A stretch of 64,000 nt of DNA from an uncultured Wenzhouxiangella sp. (GTDB lineage Bacteria > Pseudomonadota > Gammaproteobacteria > Xanthomonadales > Wenzhouxiangellaceae), in contig CAJXNL010000002.1 of NCBI GenBank assembly GCA_913057195.1, positions 108,307 to 172,306 on the forward strand. Reading direction: 5' to 3'. The notes beneath the pieces are model-generated. The model was not told where the DNA came from. It ran no database searches and saw only the letters and a program-made list of their open reading frames with translations. A program made the position numbers and the translations under genes. Shown here one piece after another: positions 20,128 through 30,200 of this stretch (position 1 is its first letter; each line of letters starts with the position of its first letter).

Positions 20128-22320
20128 ATGCGTGCTCAAACTTCCAATCTTCATTGTACTTCAGGATACCCAAAACCGTTGACAAAACCCGCTCCCGACT
20201 CAATTGCCCCTGAATCCGTTCGCAAAGCCCTAGCTCAAGCCAATCGCCCCCTGACACGGCGTGCCCTGTCAGCGCATTTTGGGCTGACCAAAGCGCAATC
20301 TGATGACATCCTCAAGCCGATCTTGGATGCGCTGACTCAAACCGGTGAGGTGATCCGCAACCGCCGGGCCGCCTATGGCCTCGCCCAGGAGATGAACCTC
20401 ATTCGGGGCCAGGTGTCTGCCCACCCGGATGGGTTTGGGTTTGTGGTGCCCGAGCAAGGGGAGGCGGGCGATCTCTATCTGTCGCCTAAGCAGATGCGAC
20501 AGGTCATGCACGGCGATCAAGTGATGGCGTCTGTGATCGGCGTGGACCGCCGTGGTCGTCGCGAGGGGGCGGTGGTGGAGGTCGTCGAGCGTGCGCACGA
20601 GCAGATTGTGGGGCGTTTGGTCGTCGATGCGGGCCTGGCCCACGTCGTGCCGGATGATCCAAGGCTCACGCAGGATGTCTTGGTGCCGCTGGATCGTTTG
20701 CATGAGGCCAAGCCTGGGCAAATTGTGGTGGTGCGAATCACCCAAGCCCCCAGCCTTCGACGCTCCGCGTTGGGTGAAGTTGTGCAGGTGCTGGGTCAGG
20801 CCGACGAGCCGGGCATCGCCACCGACATTGCCATCGCCTCACACCAGCTCCCGGCCATTTTTCCCGATGCTGCGTTGGCGCAAGCCGAAGCCTTGGGCGA
20901 CGCCGTTGACCCCGAGCGCATTGAGCGACGCCGCGACCTTCGAGCGCTGCCTTTGGTGACCATTGATGGGGCCGATGCGCGCGACTTTGACGATGCCGTC
21001 TTCGCTGAGCCGTTGGACAATGGCGGGCATCGGGTGATGGTGTGTATCGCCGACGTGGCTGAGTACGTGGCGATTCACTCCGCGCTTGATCAGGAGGCAA
21101 AAAAGCGGGGGACCTCGGTGTATTTCCCTGACCGGGTCGTGCCCATGCTGCCCGAGGCGCTGTCCAATGGGTTGTGCTCTTTGGTGCCGCAACAAGATCG
21201 CCTGTGCGTGTGTTGCGAAATGCGTTTGGATGCCAAAGGGAAAGTGACGGCCACCCGGTTTAGCGAGGCGGTGATGCGCTCGCACGCGCGACTGACCTAT
21301 CGGCAAGTCAAACAGATGCTCATCGATGGTGATGCGGCATTGAATGAGCGATTCAGCCACGTGCGTCCCCAGCTTGATGCGCTTTTCACCGTCTATCGGC
21401 AATTGGCCAAGAAGCGGGGCCAGAGAGGCGCACTGGATTTCGATTCTGATCAGGTCTATTTTGAATTTGGTGAGGATGGCCAGGTCAGCGATATCCGTCC
21501 GCAATCGAGAAACGATGCCCATCGATTGATTGAGGAGTTGATGATTTTGGCCAATGTGGAAGCCGCCAAGTTTGTGCGGCGGGCCGAATTGCCCATGCTT
21601 TACCGGGTCCATGAGCCTCCACAAGAGCGCAAACTCGAAGCCCTTGAAGGGTTCTTAAAAGCCGAAGGGATAAGAAAAAATTGGAAAGAAACGCCCGAGC
21701 CGAGTCAGTTTGCGGCGCTGCAGCAGCGTGTGAAAGGCACGGCCAATGACCATCTTTTGAATGCGGTGCTGCTGCGCTCATTGAGTCTGGCGGTGTATTC
21801 GCCAGACAACAAAGGCCACTTCGGTCTGGCCCTGGCTGAGTATGCCCACTTCACATCTCCCATCCGTCGTTATCCTGATTTGCTGCTGCACCGCGCGATC
21901 AAACACGCCGTGTCTCAGCAAAAGCCTGAACAGTTCCCGATCACATCATCAGACATCGAGCAGCTGGGCCGACGCTGCTCGATGACGGAGCGGCGTGCCG
22001 AAGAGGCGTCTCGCGATGTCGATGAGCGCCTCAAGTGTCAGTTCATGATGAGGCATTTGGGGGAGGTCTTTGAGGGTGTGATCACCGGCGTGGTGGGTTT
22101 CGGTCTGTTTGTTGAGTTGCTGGACAAGGGCGTCAGCGGTTTGGTTCATATCACTGCTTTGCCGGACGACTACTATGACTTTGATGCAACATCACACCGA
22201 TTGATTGGTAAAAAAAGCCGGCGCGAGTTTCGATTGGCAGAACGAATCACCATCCGGGTGCTGGCGGTGAACTTGGATGAGCGAAAGATCGACTTTGAGT
22301 GGGTCGGCGATGAGGCGTGA
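20128..22320 (+). CDS. rnr: Ribonuclease R (true start may be TTG at 20179)
   Basis: RNB domain DGADARDFDDAVFAE; C-terminal S1 domain EGVITGVVGFGLFVELLDKGVSGLVHI. Confidence 0.95.
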   Translation: MRAQTSNLHCTSGYPKPLTKPAPDSIAPESVRKALAQANRPLTRRALSAHFGLTKAQSDDILKPILDALTQTGEVIRNRRAAYGLAQEMNLIRGQVSAHPDGFGFVVPEQGEAGDLYLSPKQMRQVMHGDQVMASVIGVDRRGRREGAVVEVVERAHEQIVGRLVVDAGLAHVVPDDPRLTQDVLVPLDRLHEAKPGQIVVVRITQAPSLRRSALGEVVQVLGQADEPGIATDIAIASHQLPAIFPDAALAQAEALGDAVDPERIERRRDLRALPLVTIDGADARDFDDAVFAEPLDNGGHRVMVCIADVAEYVAIHSALDQEAKKRGTSVYFPDRVVPMLPEALSNGLCSLVPQQDRLCVCCEMRLDAKGKVTATRFSEAVMRSHARLTYRQVKQMLIDGDAALNERFSHVRPQLDALFTVYRQLAKKRGQRGALDFDSDQVYFEFGEDGQVSDIRPQSRNDAHRLIEELMILANVEAAKFVRRAELPMLYRVHEPPQERKLEALEGFLKAEGIRKNWKETPEPSQFAALQQRVKGTANDHLLNAVLLRSLSLAVYSPDNKGHFGLALAEYAHFTSPIRRYPDLLLHRAIKHAVSQQKPEQFPITSSDIEQLGRRCSMTERRAEEASRDVDERLKCQFMMRHLGEVFEGVITGVVGFGLFVELLDKGVSGLVHITALPDDYYDFDATSHRLIGKKSRREFRLAERITIRVLAVNLDERKIDFEWVGDEA

Positions 22321-23062
22321 GTTGATCGGCGGCGTCCACGCGGTGGAGGCCTTACTCGAGCATGCCCCTGAGCGGGTGATTCGGCTGTGGGTCAAAGCAG
22401 GCGCCACGCGCCTGGATACGCTGGTGACCCAAGCGCAGTCGGCCGGCATCCCGATTGAAGCATGCGCCGATGGCGCTTTGGATCGGCGCTTGCCCAACAC
22501 CGCCCACCAAGGGGTGGTGGCGGAGTTCACCCCGCAAGCGCCTTTGGATGAGGGCCGTTTGCTCGAGCGCATTGAGCAGACGGCCGTGCCTTTAGTGATC
22601 GCACTCGATGGGGTGCAAGACCCGAATAACTTGGGGGCCATATTGCGCTCCGCCGCAGCCAGTGGCGCCAGCGCCGTGGTGACGGCCAAAGACCGAGCCT
22701 GTGGGTTAACGCCCGCTGCGCGCAAAGCCTCCGCTGGAGCGTCTGAGTGGCTGCCACTGGCGGTGGTGACCAATCTCGCCAGAACGCTGGAGCGGCTCAA
22801 AACTGCGGGTCTTTGGTCCATTGGGTTGGAGATGGGTGCCGATGAGTCAATCTTTGATGATGCGGTCGATGAGTGGCTGGTGGGGCCCGTGGTTTGGGTG
22901 GTGGGCAGCGAGAGCGACGGTCTGAGGACACTCACCGCGCAACGCTGTGATCGGCGGGTGCACATCCCCATGCCTGGCCCAATGGAGAGCCTGAACGTCT
23001 CAGTGGCGGCGGCGGTGGCGCTTTTTTCGACGGTGCGCGCCCGAGCGGGGCGAGGAAGCTGA
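22310..23062 (+). CDS. rlmB: 23S rRNA (guanosine-2'-O-)-methyltransferase RlmB
   Basis: SpoU motifs ALDGVQDPNNLGAILRSAAASGA, VVGSESDGLR, IPMPGPMESLNVSVAAAV; ATG overlaps rnr stop. Confidence 0.96.
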   Translation: MRRELIGGVHAVEALLEHAPERVIRLWVKAGATRLDTLVTQAQSAGIPIEACADGALDRRLPNTAHQGVVAEFTPQAPLDEGRLLERIEQTAVPLVIALDGVQDPNNLGAILRSAAASGASAVVTAKDRACGLTPAARKASAGASEWLPLAVVTNLARTLERLKTAGLWSIGLEMGADESIFDDAVDEWLVGPVVWVVGSESDGLRTLTAQRCDRRVHIPMPGPMESLNVSVAAAVALFSTVRARAGRGS

Positions 23063-23860
23063 GCCAGAGCGGCCTTTCTCAGGGACGAGGATCAGTTCTG
23101 AGACCGTTGGTGCAAGCCCGACATCCTCTCGCAATATCTCATGATCGCGCGGCGTTAAGTGTTGATAGCGGCCGCTGCGAACATGGGCAGGCAAGAACAC
23201 AGGGCCAAACCGGACTCGTTTTAAGCGCGCGACCTGGGCATCGACCGCCGCCCATAAGCGACGAACTTCTCGGTTTCGGCCCTCAAGCAGGGTCACCGTC
23301 ACCCAGGTGTGCGAGCCGGTGTACTCGCCAAGCACCACATCGCTGAACTTGGCGATGCCATCGTCTAACTGGACCCCCTCGACAAGCGCCTGAATCTGAG
23401 CCTCGCTGACTTCACCCCGAATGCGGCACAGGTACTCACGGTCAACCGCTCGAGAGGGGTGCATCATCTGATGGGCAAGCTCGCCGTCGGTGGTGAGCAA
23501 CAGCAACCCGGCGGTGTTGATGTCAAGACGACCGATGGCAATCCAGCGCCCGTTTTGAATCGAGGGCAGGCGGTCAAAAACCGTTTTTCGACCCTCAGGG
23601 TCATCGCGCGTGGTGATCTCACCTTCGGGTTTGTGATAAATCAACGTCTGATGAGGCCCCTCGGCCGACGTGACGGTATAACGTTTGCCCTGATAGTCGA
23701 TCTGGTCGCCAGGGCCCACCTGCGCGCCGAGGGTGGCACAACCGCCGTTGATCTCCACACGGCTCAGCTCGATGTCTTGCTCCAACCCACGTCGAGACCC
23801 CAACCCGGCGCGTGCCATGACCTTTTGGACGCGTTCACTGGCCACGCCCATGCTCATCAT
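23000..23860 (-). CDS. rluB: 23S rRNA pseudouridine synthase RluB
   Basis: S4 domain SERVQKVMARAGLGSRRGLEQDI; GRLDINTAGLLLLTTDGELAH; basic C-terminal tail. Confidence 0.94.
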   Translation of the reverse strand: MMSMGVASERVQKVMARAGLGSRRGLEQDIELSRVEINGGCATLGAQVGPGDQIDYQGKRYTVTSAEGPHQTLIYHKPEGEITTRDDPEGRKTVFDRLPSIQNGRWIAIGRLDINTAGLLLLTTDGELAHQMMHPSRAVDREYLCRIRGEVSEAQIQALVEGVQLDDGIAKFSDVVLGEYTGSHTWVTVTLLEGRNREVRRLWAAVDAQVARLKRVRFGPVFLPAHVRSGRYQHLTPRDHEILREDVGLAPTVSELILVPEKGRSGSASSPRSGAHRRKKRHRRRH

Positions 23861-24554
23861 CTGGTGCGCTGTGGTCCATGGCCTCAGCGCTCGGCGCAGG
23901 GCGCGAAGGGTCGCTTTCATGCGCGTCACTGGGCGGTGCCTCAACCGGGTGGGCGTCGGCAGCTGCTGCGGCCTCGGATTGAGTCTCGTGCTCGGGGTCA
24001 TTGAGGTTGAGTTCGGGCTCGAAATCATCGAGGTCTTTGATCTCGGCAAGCGTGGGCAATTCGTTGAGCGATTTGAGGTTGAAGTAATCCAAAAACTCAC
24101 GGGTCGTGCCGAGCAATTCTGGCCGACCGGGCACATCGCGATGCCCAATCGTTTTGATCCATTCGCGCTCTTGCAGGGTGCGCAAGATGGTTGAACTGAG
24201 CGACACGCCTCGGATCTGCTCAATCTCACCCCGCGTAATGGGCTGTCGATAGGCAATGATCGCCAGCGTCTCCAAAAGCGCGCGCGAGTATTTTGGGGGC
24301 TTATCGGACCACAGCTTGGCCAGTCGCGGCATCAGCTGTGGGCGCACTTGAATTCTGTAGCCCGATGCCACCTCGACCAGCTCGATCGAGCGGTCCACAA
24401 GATCACCATCCAAAGCCGCCAGTGCCTCTTTAATGGCGCTGGTGCCCGGCTTTTCATCCTCATCGAACAGGGCATCCAGCCTGGCCACGCTCAGCGGCTC
24501 GTTGGTCGCAAGCAATGCGGCCTCAAGGATTCTTTTCAATTCGTCTATTTCCAT
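23835..24554 (-). CDS. scpB: Segregation and condensation protein ScpB
   Basis: MEIDELKRILEAALLATNEPLSV...ALLETLAIIAYRQPITRGEIEQIRGV. Confidence 0.96.
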   Translation of the reverse strand: MEIDELKRILEAALLATNEPLSVARLDALFDEDEKPGTSAIKEALAALDGDLVDRSIELVEVASGYRIQVRPQLMPRLAKLWSDKPPKYSRALLETLAIIAYRQPITRGEIEQIRGVSLSSTILRTLQEREWIKTIGHRDVPGRPELLGTTREFLDYFNLKSLNELPTLAEIKDLDDFEPELNLNDPEHETQSEAAAAADAHPVEAPPSDAHESDPSRPAPSAEAMDHSAPDDEHGRGQ

Positions 24555-24573
24555 GGGATCGCTCAAAAACGCC

Positions 24574-25452
24574 TTAGGTGTTCGTCTCACTGGGGCGACA
24601 CACGTAAATGGCCCCAAACTGTTCTTGCTGAATCAAATCGATCAAATGCTCGCGCAATAGCTCCAGCAGGGCCAAAAAGGTGACCACTGCGCCGACCCGA
24701 CCCTCGGCCAAATCAAAGCACTGATCAAACGCAACAAATTGATCGGCCTGGCCCACCAGCTCGGTGATCGCGCTCATTCGTTCCCTGACGGACAAAGGCT
24801 CACGCTCAATTTGGTGGTGCGCGACCAAATCGGCGCGCGCCATGACATCGCCCAGGGCAAGCAGCAGCGCCTTCAGTTCAACATCCGGCGGCGCGTGCAC
24901 CACTTGCGGCTGCTCGGCCGCGGCCTGAGCCATGACAATGTCACGCTCCAATCGGGGCATGAGGTCAATGTCATCGGCGGCTTGTTTAAATCGCTCATAT
25001 TCTTGCAGCCGCCGGATCAACTCAGCGCGCGGGTCATCCTCATCCGTCTCGTCGAGTTCGACGCGCGGCAGCAGCATTCTCGATTTGATTTCAGCCAAGA
25101 TGGCGGCCATGACCAAATACTCAGCCGCCAGCTCCATCCTGAGCGTGTTCATCATTTCAATGTAGCCGGTGTACTGTCGAGTCACCTCAGCGATGGGGAT
25201 ATCAACAATATCGAGGTTCTGGCGGCGTGTGAGATACAACAGCAAATCCAGCGGGCCCTCGAAAGCATCAAGGAACACCTCCAGCGCATCGGGTGGAATA
25301 TAAAGATCATCCGGCAGCTGCAGCATCGGCTGGCCTTGCACCACAGCAAAAGGCAGCTCGGCTTGCGATTGTCCCTGGGCGGCAACCGGCGCTTGAGCTG
25401 ACGTGTGTGAAGGCCCCGAGGGGTGGGGCGTATCGGTGGTGGTGTTGGTCAT
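24574..25452 (-). CDS. scpA: Segregation and condensation protein ScpA
   Basis: LDAFEGPLDLLLYLTRRQNLDIVDIPIAEVTRQYTGYI; VTFLALLELLREHLIDL. Confidence 0.96.
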   Translation of the reverse strand: MTNTTTDTPHPSGPSHTSAQAPVAAQGQSQAELPFAVVQGQPMLQLPDDLYIPPDALEVFLDAFEGPLDLLLYLTRRQNLDIVDIPIAEVTRQYTGYIEMMNTLRMELAAEYLVMAAILAEIKSRMLLPRVELDETDEDDPRAELIRRLQEYERFKQAADDIDLMPRLERDIVMAQAAAEQPQVVHAPPDVELKALLLALGDVMARADLVAHHQIEREPLSVRERMSAITELVGQADQFVAFDQCFDLAEGRVGAVVTFLALLELLREHLIDLIQQEQFGAIYVCRPSETNT

Positions 25453-25549
25453 TGCGCTCAGTTTAGCGCCTCACAACGCGGATGGGTACAATGGGCGGCA
25501 TATTCCAGTTGCGCATCACACGGTCGTGGCCGGCCGAGGCGCTTTGCCC

Positions 25550-25816
25550 ATGATCGATAACACCGAACGCATTCACCAAATCAAAGACAGGCTCGATGCC
25601 GCGTTGTCCCCCGGCCTGCTGGAAGTCATTGACGAGTCTCACCTGCACGTCGGTCATGTCGGGGCTCAGGACGGTCGGGGGCACTTCCGGGTGCGCATTC
25701 AGGCGGATGTGTTCACCGGACTGCCCAGAATGGCCGTTCATCGCCAAGTGTATCGGGCGTTGGGGGAGATGATGCGCACCGACATCCACGCATTAACCAT
25801 TGAAGTGATTTCATGA
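25550..25816 (+). CDS. bolA: BolA-family protein
   Basis: RIHQIKDRLDAALSPGLLEVIDESHLHVGHVGA...HFRVRI...HRQVYRALGEMM...IHALTIE. Confidence 0.9.
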   Translation: MIDNTERIHQIKDRLDAALSPGLLEVIDESHLHVGHVGAQDGRGHFRVRIQADVFTGLPRMAVHRQVYRALGEMMRTDIHALTIEVIS

Positions 25817-25817
25817 A

Positions 25818-26687
25818 ATGAACTACAAAATATTGATAATATTAGTATTTATGTTTCCCTTGCTTGTGGCTTGTGGCGATCAAGGCTCCAGTGGCCGCAC
25901 GCTCATCCACCCTGACGATACGGTTTTGCTTGAAGTGGATGGCGCCCCTGTGACCGTGGCCATGTTGGAATTTATGATGGACAACCGTGGCATCGGCGAA
26001 GATGACCGTGCGGCGATGCAAGCGCTGCTGGATGAACTGGTGCGTCTACAAGTCGTTGCCAACGCCGCCAAGGCCAGCGGCCTTGCCGATCAGCCCAGGC
26101 TTCGCGCCTCACGTGCGATTCGTGACTTAGAAGCCTTACAAATGGCGTATTTTGATGCGCTCTACCGGCGCGACCCCATCACCGATGAGGCGATTGAGCA
26201 GGCGTATCAATCTCAAATCAAACGCTCCGGCGATTACCAGTACCGTCTTGAGACCGTGGCCTTCGCCTCCCAGCAGGCGGCCATGGCAACCATTGTTGAA
26301 TTGTCCAGCGGCGATGGGGCACCAATCAATGATGAGGTCTGGGCACAGGCGGTCGAGTCCGGACAGTCCAGCCCGGACACCGATTGGGTGGATCGCTCGC
26401 AGCTTCCTGACCGCGTGCGTCCAGAGCTTGCCCAAGCGCCCGTCAACCACGTGCTGAGCTTGCCGTTGCCTGCCCCCGACGGGGAGCGCTGGCTGGTGGC
26501 TCGGATCAGCGATCGTCGAGCATTTGAAGCACCGCCGCTGGATCAGCTCCGGGAGGGCATCGCTCGAAGTCTGGTGCGGCAACGAATCAACGCCGAAGTG
26601 GATGCGCTTTACGACGAGGCCGACATTGTCCCCATGCGTCCAGCCTCAGCGCCGGCAGGAGCGACGGCCGCCGAGCCGTCGCCTTGA
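25818..26687 (+). CDS. Exported SurA-N/parvulin-like peptidyl-prolyl isomerase lipoprotein
   Basis: Lipobox LLVACGD; VLLEVDGAPVTVAMLEFMM...LLDELVRLQVVANAAKASGL. Confidence 0.7.
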   Translation: MNYKILIILVFMFPLLVACGDQGSSGRTLIHPDDTVLLEVDGAPVTVAMLEFMMDNRGIGEDDRAAMQALLDELVRLQVVANAAKASGLADQPRLRASRAIRDLEALQMAYFDALYRRDPITDEAIEQAYQSQIKRSGDYQYRLETVAFASQQAAMATIVELSSGDGAPINDEVWAQAVESGQSSPDTDWVDRSQLPDRVRPELAQAPVNHVLSLPLPAPDGERWLVARISDRRAFEAPPLDQLREGIARSLVRQRINAEVDALYDEADIVPMRPASAPAGATAAEPSP

Positions 26688-26728
26688 AGTCTTAGGTCGC
26701 CTTTTGTGTGTGCCCAGCCGTCAACCGG

Positions 26729-27145
26729 TCAAGACGATCCGGGGGTGGGTGGCAACGCCACCGGCGGCTGCGGCTCCCAGTGGGGGGCGCGGTGCTCGAC
26801 CACCACGCAGGTATAAATGCCCCCGCGGACATTGAAGTCTGCGCTCAAACGCATGAAGCGAGGTTGCGCGGCAGCGACAAAGTCTTCAAGCATTCGGTTG
26901 GTGACCGCTTCATGGAATGCGCCCTCATTTCGGTAGCTCCAGATGTAGTTTTTTAAGCCTTTAAGCTCAATGCAAAACCCATCTGGGATGTACTCCAGCG
27001 TCAATTCGGCAAAGTCGGGCTGACCGGTCTTGGGACACAGGCAGGTGAACTCTGGGATATCGATGCGAATGGTATAATCGCGCTCGGGCTGGGGGTTTGG
27101 GAAGACTTCTAAATCTTTACTGGGTTCACTCGGCATGATGGCCAC
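26729..27145 (-). CDS. queF: NADPH-dependent 7-cyano-7-deazaguanine reductase QueF
   Basis: [55 protein letters not shown]. Confidence 0.96.
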   Translation of the reverse strand: MAIMPSEPSKDLEVFPNPQPERDYTIRIDIPEFTCLCPKTGQPDFAELTLEYIPDGFCIELKGLKNYIWSYRNEGAFHEAVTNRMLEDFVAAAQPRFMRLSADFNVRGGIYTCVVVEHRAPHWEPQPPVALPPTPGSS

Positions 27146-27217
27146 CTGTCGGGTCTGATAGCGAATACAATGTTGTCGACGATATTAGTATAAATAACGA
27201 ACGGGCTGGCGCTTTCA

Positions 27218-30200
27218 ATGCAATTGACTGAGATCAAACTCTCCGGGTTCAAGTCGTTTGTGGACCCCACCCACATCAAATTTCCGTCCCATATTATGGG
27301 GGTGGTCGGCCCCAACGGCTGCGGGAAATCCAACGTGATTGATGCCGTGCGCTGGGTGATGGGCGAGTCGTCCGCACGCCAGCTCAGGGGCGAGTCGATG
27401 ACCGATGTCATTTTCTCTGGCTCTTCGGCACGCAAGCCTGTGACCACCGCCACGGTTGAGCTGATCTTTGACAACAGCGACGGGCGAGCCGGCGGTGAAT
27501 ACGCCAACTTTGGAGAGATCTCTGTCAAGCGGCAGGTCAGCCGCGATGGGCAATCGAACTATTACCTCAATGGCCAACGTTGCCGTCGAAAAGACATCAC
27601 AGACTTATTTTTAGGCACGGGACTGGGCCCGAGAAGCTATGCCATCATCGAACAAGGGATGATCTCCCAAATCGTTGAGGCGCGCCCGGAAGAGCTGCGC
27701 GGGTTTTTAGAAGAGGCCGCTGGCATCTCGCGCTATAAAGAGCGCCGCCGCGAGACGGAAAACCGGATTCGCCACACCCGCGAAAACTTGGAGCGCTTAA
27801 CCGATCTTCGAGAAGAGGTCACCAAGCAACTTGAAAAGCTCCAGCGCCAGGCCAAAGCAGCGAAGAAATACCGCGAACTCAAAGAGCGCTACCGAGTTGA
27901 TGAAGCCAAACTGCTGGCGCTTCGGTGGCGCGAGACCCAGCGCCAGCTCGATGAGCACAACAAGCGCATCAACGCCCTGAAAACCGAGCTTGAGTCACGG
28001 ATCGCTGAGCAGCGGGCGGCGGAAAAAGAGCTCGAGCGCCTAAGGCAGGCCCAGCAAGCGGCCAGCGAGGACACCCAAAAAATTCAGGCCAAGCTCTACG
28101 AGGTCGGCGCCGAGATTGCTCGTTTGGAACAGGCCATCGAGCACCAAAAAGAAATCAAAACGCGGCAAACGAAAGAGCACGCCCAGATTGAGCAACAAAT
28201 GGGCGAGCTTGAGCAGCACCTGGTCTTGGATAAGGCACAAGTCTCAGAGACCTCCACGGCCATCGCCGCGCTCGAGCCCGAGCTGGCTCAGGCGCAGACG
28301 CTGGAAAGTCATCAACAAGCGGCGCTTGATGATGCCGATGCGGCCTTAAAAGACTGGCAAGACGGCTGGGAGACATTGCAAAGCCAAAAAGGCGCGCTTG
28401 AGGGTGAGATCAAACTCACCCAACAGCAGATTGCCCACCTTGATGAGGGCATGCACCAGGCCAGCGAGCGCATCGAGGCCTTAAAGGCGAGCGAAATTGA
28501 CACCCAGCTGGCGGCGCTGTCTTCCGAGCAGCGCGAGCTGAGCGACCAAATCAAAGCACTGGAGGCCACCGCTCAGGCCCTCAAAGACGACGATGCCGAC
28601 CACCACCAGCAGGAAACGGCTTTGGTGGCGGCCATCGAGGAGGACCGCAACGCCTTAGAATCGGCCCGAACGGAAGCCGGGCGCCTCCAGTCGAGAATGG
28701 AGAGCCTGACAGTGCTCAACGACAGTGAGGCACCGTCTGAGGAAGCCAACGCATGGTTGAAGACGCTGTTAAAAGGCGCCGAAGCGCCGGTGGTTGTCGA
28801 CCAACTTAAAGTGACCGACACCGCTTGGACAGCGGCCGTTGAGCAGGTGCTGGGCGACTGGTTAAACGCCCGCGCTGTTGATGAGAGCGCCTTGGATCAT
28901 GGCGCGCCCGAGACGCCTTGGGGGCTGGGCTTTGTTTTTGATCAGGACATGGCCGCAAAGCCGGGGACGTTGGCTGAGAAAGTGTCGCACTCAGGTGGCT
29001 TGGTCGGCTTGCTTAACCAGGTTCATGTGGCCGATGACTTGACCGAAGCCAAACGCATGCTCCACCAGTTGCCTGCCGAGGCCTCGGTGATCTTGCCCGA
29101 TGGCACCTGGCTGGGCGTGGGCTGGCTCAAACAGCCCGTCAACCCTGATGACGCCTCGCTGGGTGCGCTGGCGCGGCAACAGGAGATCGAGGCGTTGACG
29201 CCCAAGTTAACCGAGCTTGATCACCAAATTCAGATGCTCACCGACCGATTGGCCAAGGCCCGTGAGCGTCTTGATGCGTTGAAAGACAAACGCCAAGCGC
29301 ATGCCGAAACAATGAAAGCCAACGAGCGCGATCGCTCGCAAGCGGTGGCCAAACTGACGGGTTTGGATACGCGCATTGAGAATCTTCAGGCCAATCAAAG
29401 CAAACAGCGCGAGGAGTTGGCCGCGCTGGAGGCGCGTCAAGACGACCATGCGCAGGCCGTAAAACGCGCGCGTCAAACCTTAGAAGAGCACTTGACGGCC
29501 ATGGAAGCGCTCCAAGACCAAGACAAAGCGCTGACCGAAGAACGCGAGCGTTTGAGAGAAACGCGGGCTGGACATCTCGAGCAGTTGAATGAGGCACGCC
29601 GTCAAAGAGAGGCTCATGCGCTGAAGCTTCAGTCGCTCCGCGCTGGTTTGGAGTCGTTGAGTCAGTCGATTGATCGCATGGACCAGCAGGTGGGTGAATT
29701 GCAAACGCGCTACGTTGAGCTCAGCGAAGTGCTTGCCCGAGGCGATGCCCCCATTGAAGCCTTGGAAAAAGATCGCGATGAGTTGCTCACTCGCCGCTTA
29801 AGCGTCGAAGAGGAGATGCGCCAAGCCCGCGTCAAACTCGACGAGATCGAAGCCAATCGCGCCAGTCACGACCAAAAACGCCAGGCCGCGGTCGCGGCCG
29901 TTGAACAGCTGCGGGAGCAAAGCACGCAAGCCACCGTCGAGCAGCGCGAGCTCGAGCTCCACGCTCAGGGGCTGATGGAGCGGATAGACGGATTGGAGGC
30001 CGACTTGGATGGCCTGTTGGCTGAGCTGACTGACGATGCCCAGACGCAGGCGTTTCAAGAGACCTTGGAGTCACTGGAGGCCCAAATCAAGCGCCTTGAA
30101 CCAGTGAATCTGGCCGCCATTGATGAGCTGGAGGCCGAGTCCGAGCGAAAGACCTACTTGGATCAGCAAAATGCCGACCTTGAAGAGGCGCTTGGCACGC

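Noticed and set aside
20839-21624. 261-aa minus-strand ORF opposite rnr
   Set aside because: Shadow ORF within a well-supported CDS; composition and sequence show no recognisable domain
22192-22971. 259-aa minus-strand ORF opposite rlmB
   Set aside because: Shadow ORF; RlmB SpoU motifs confirm the plus strand
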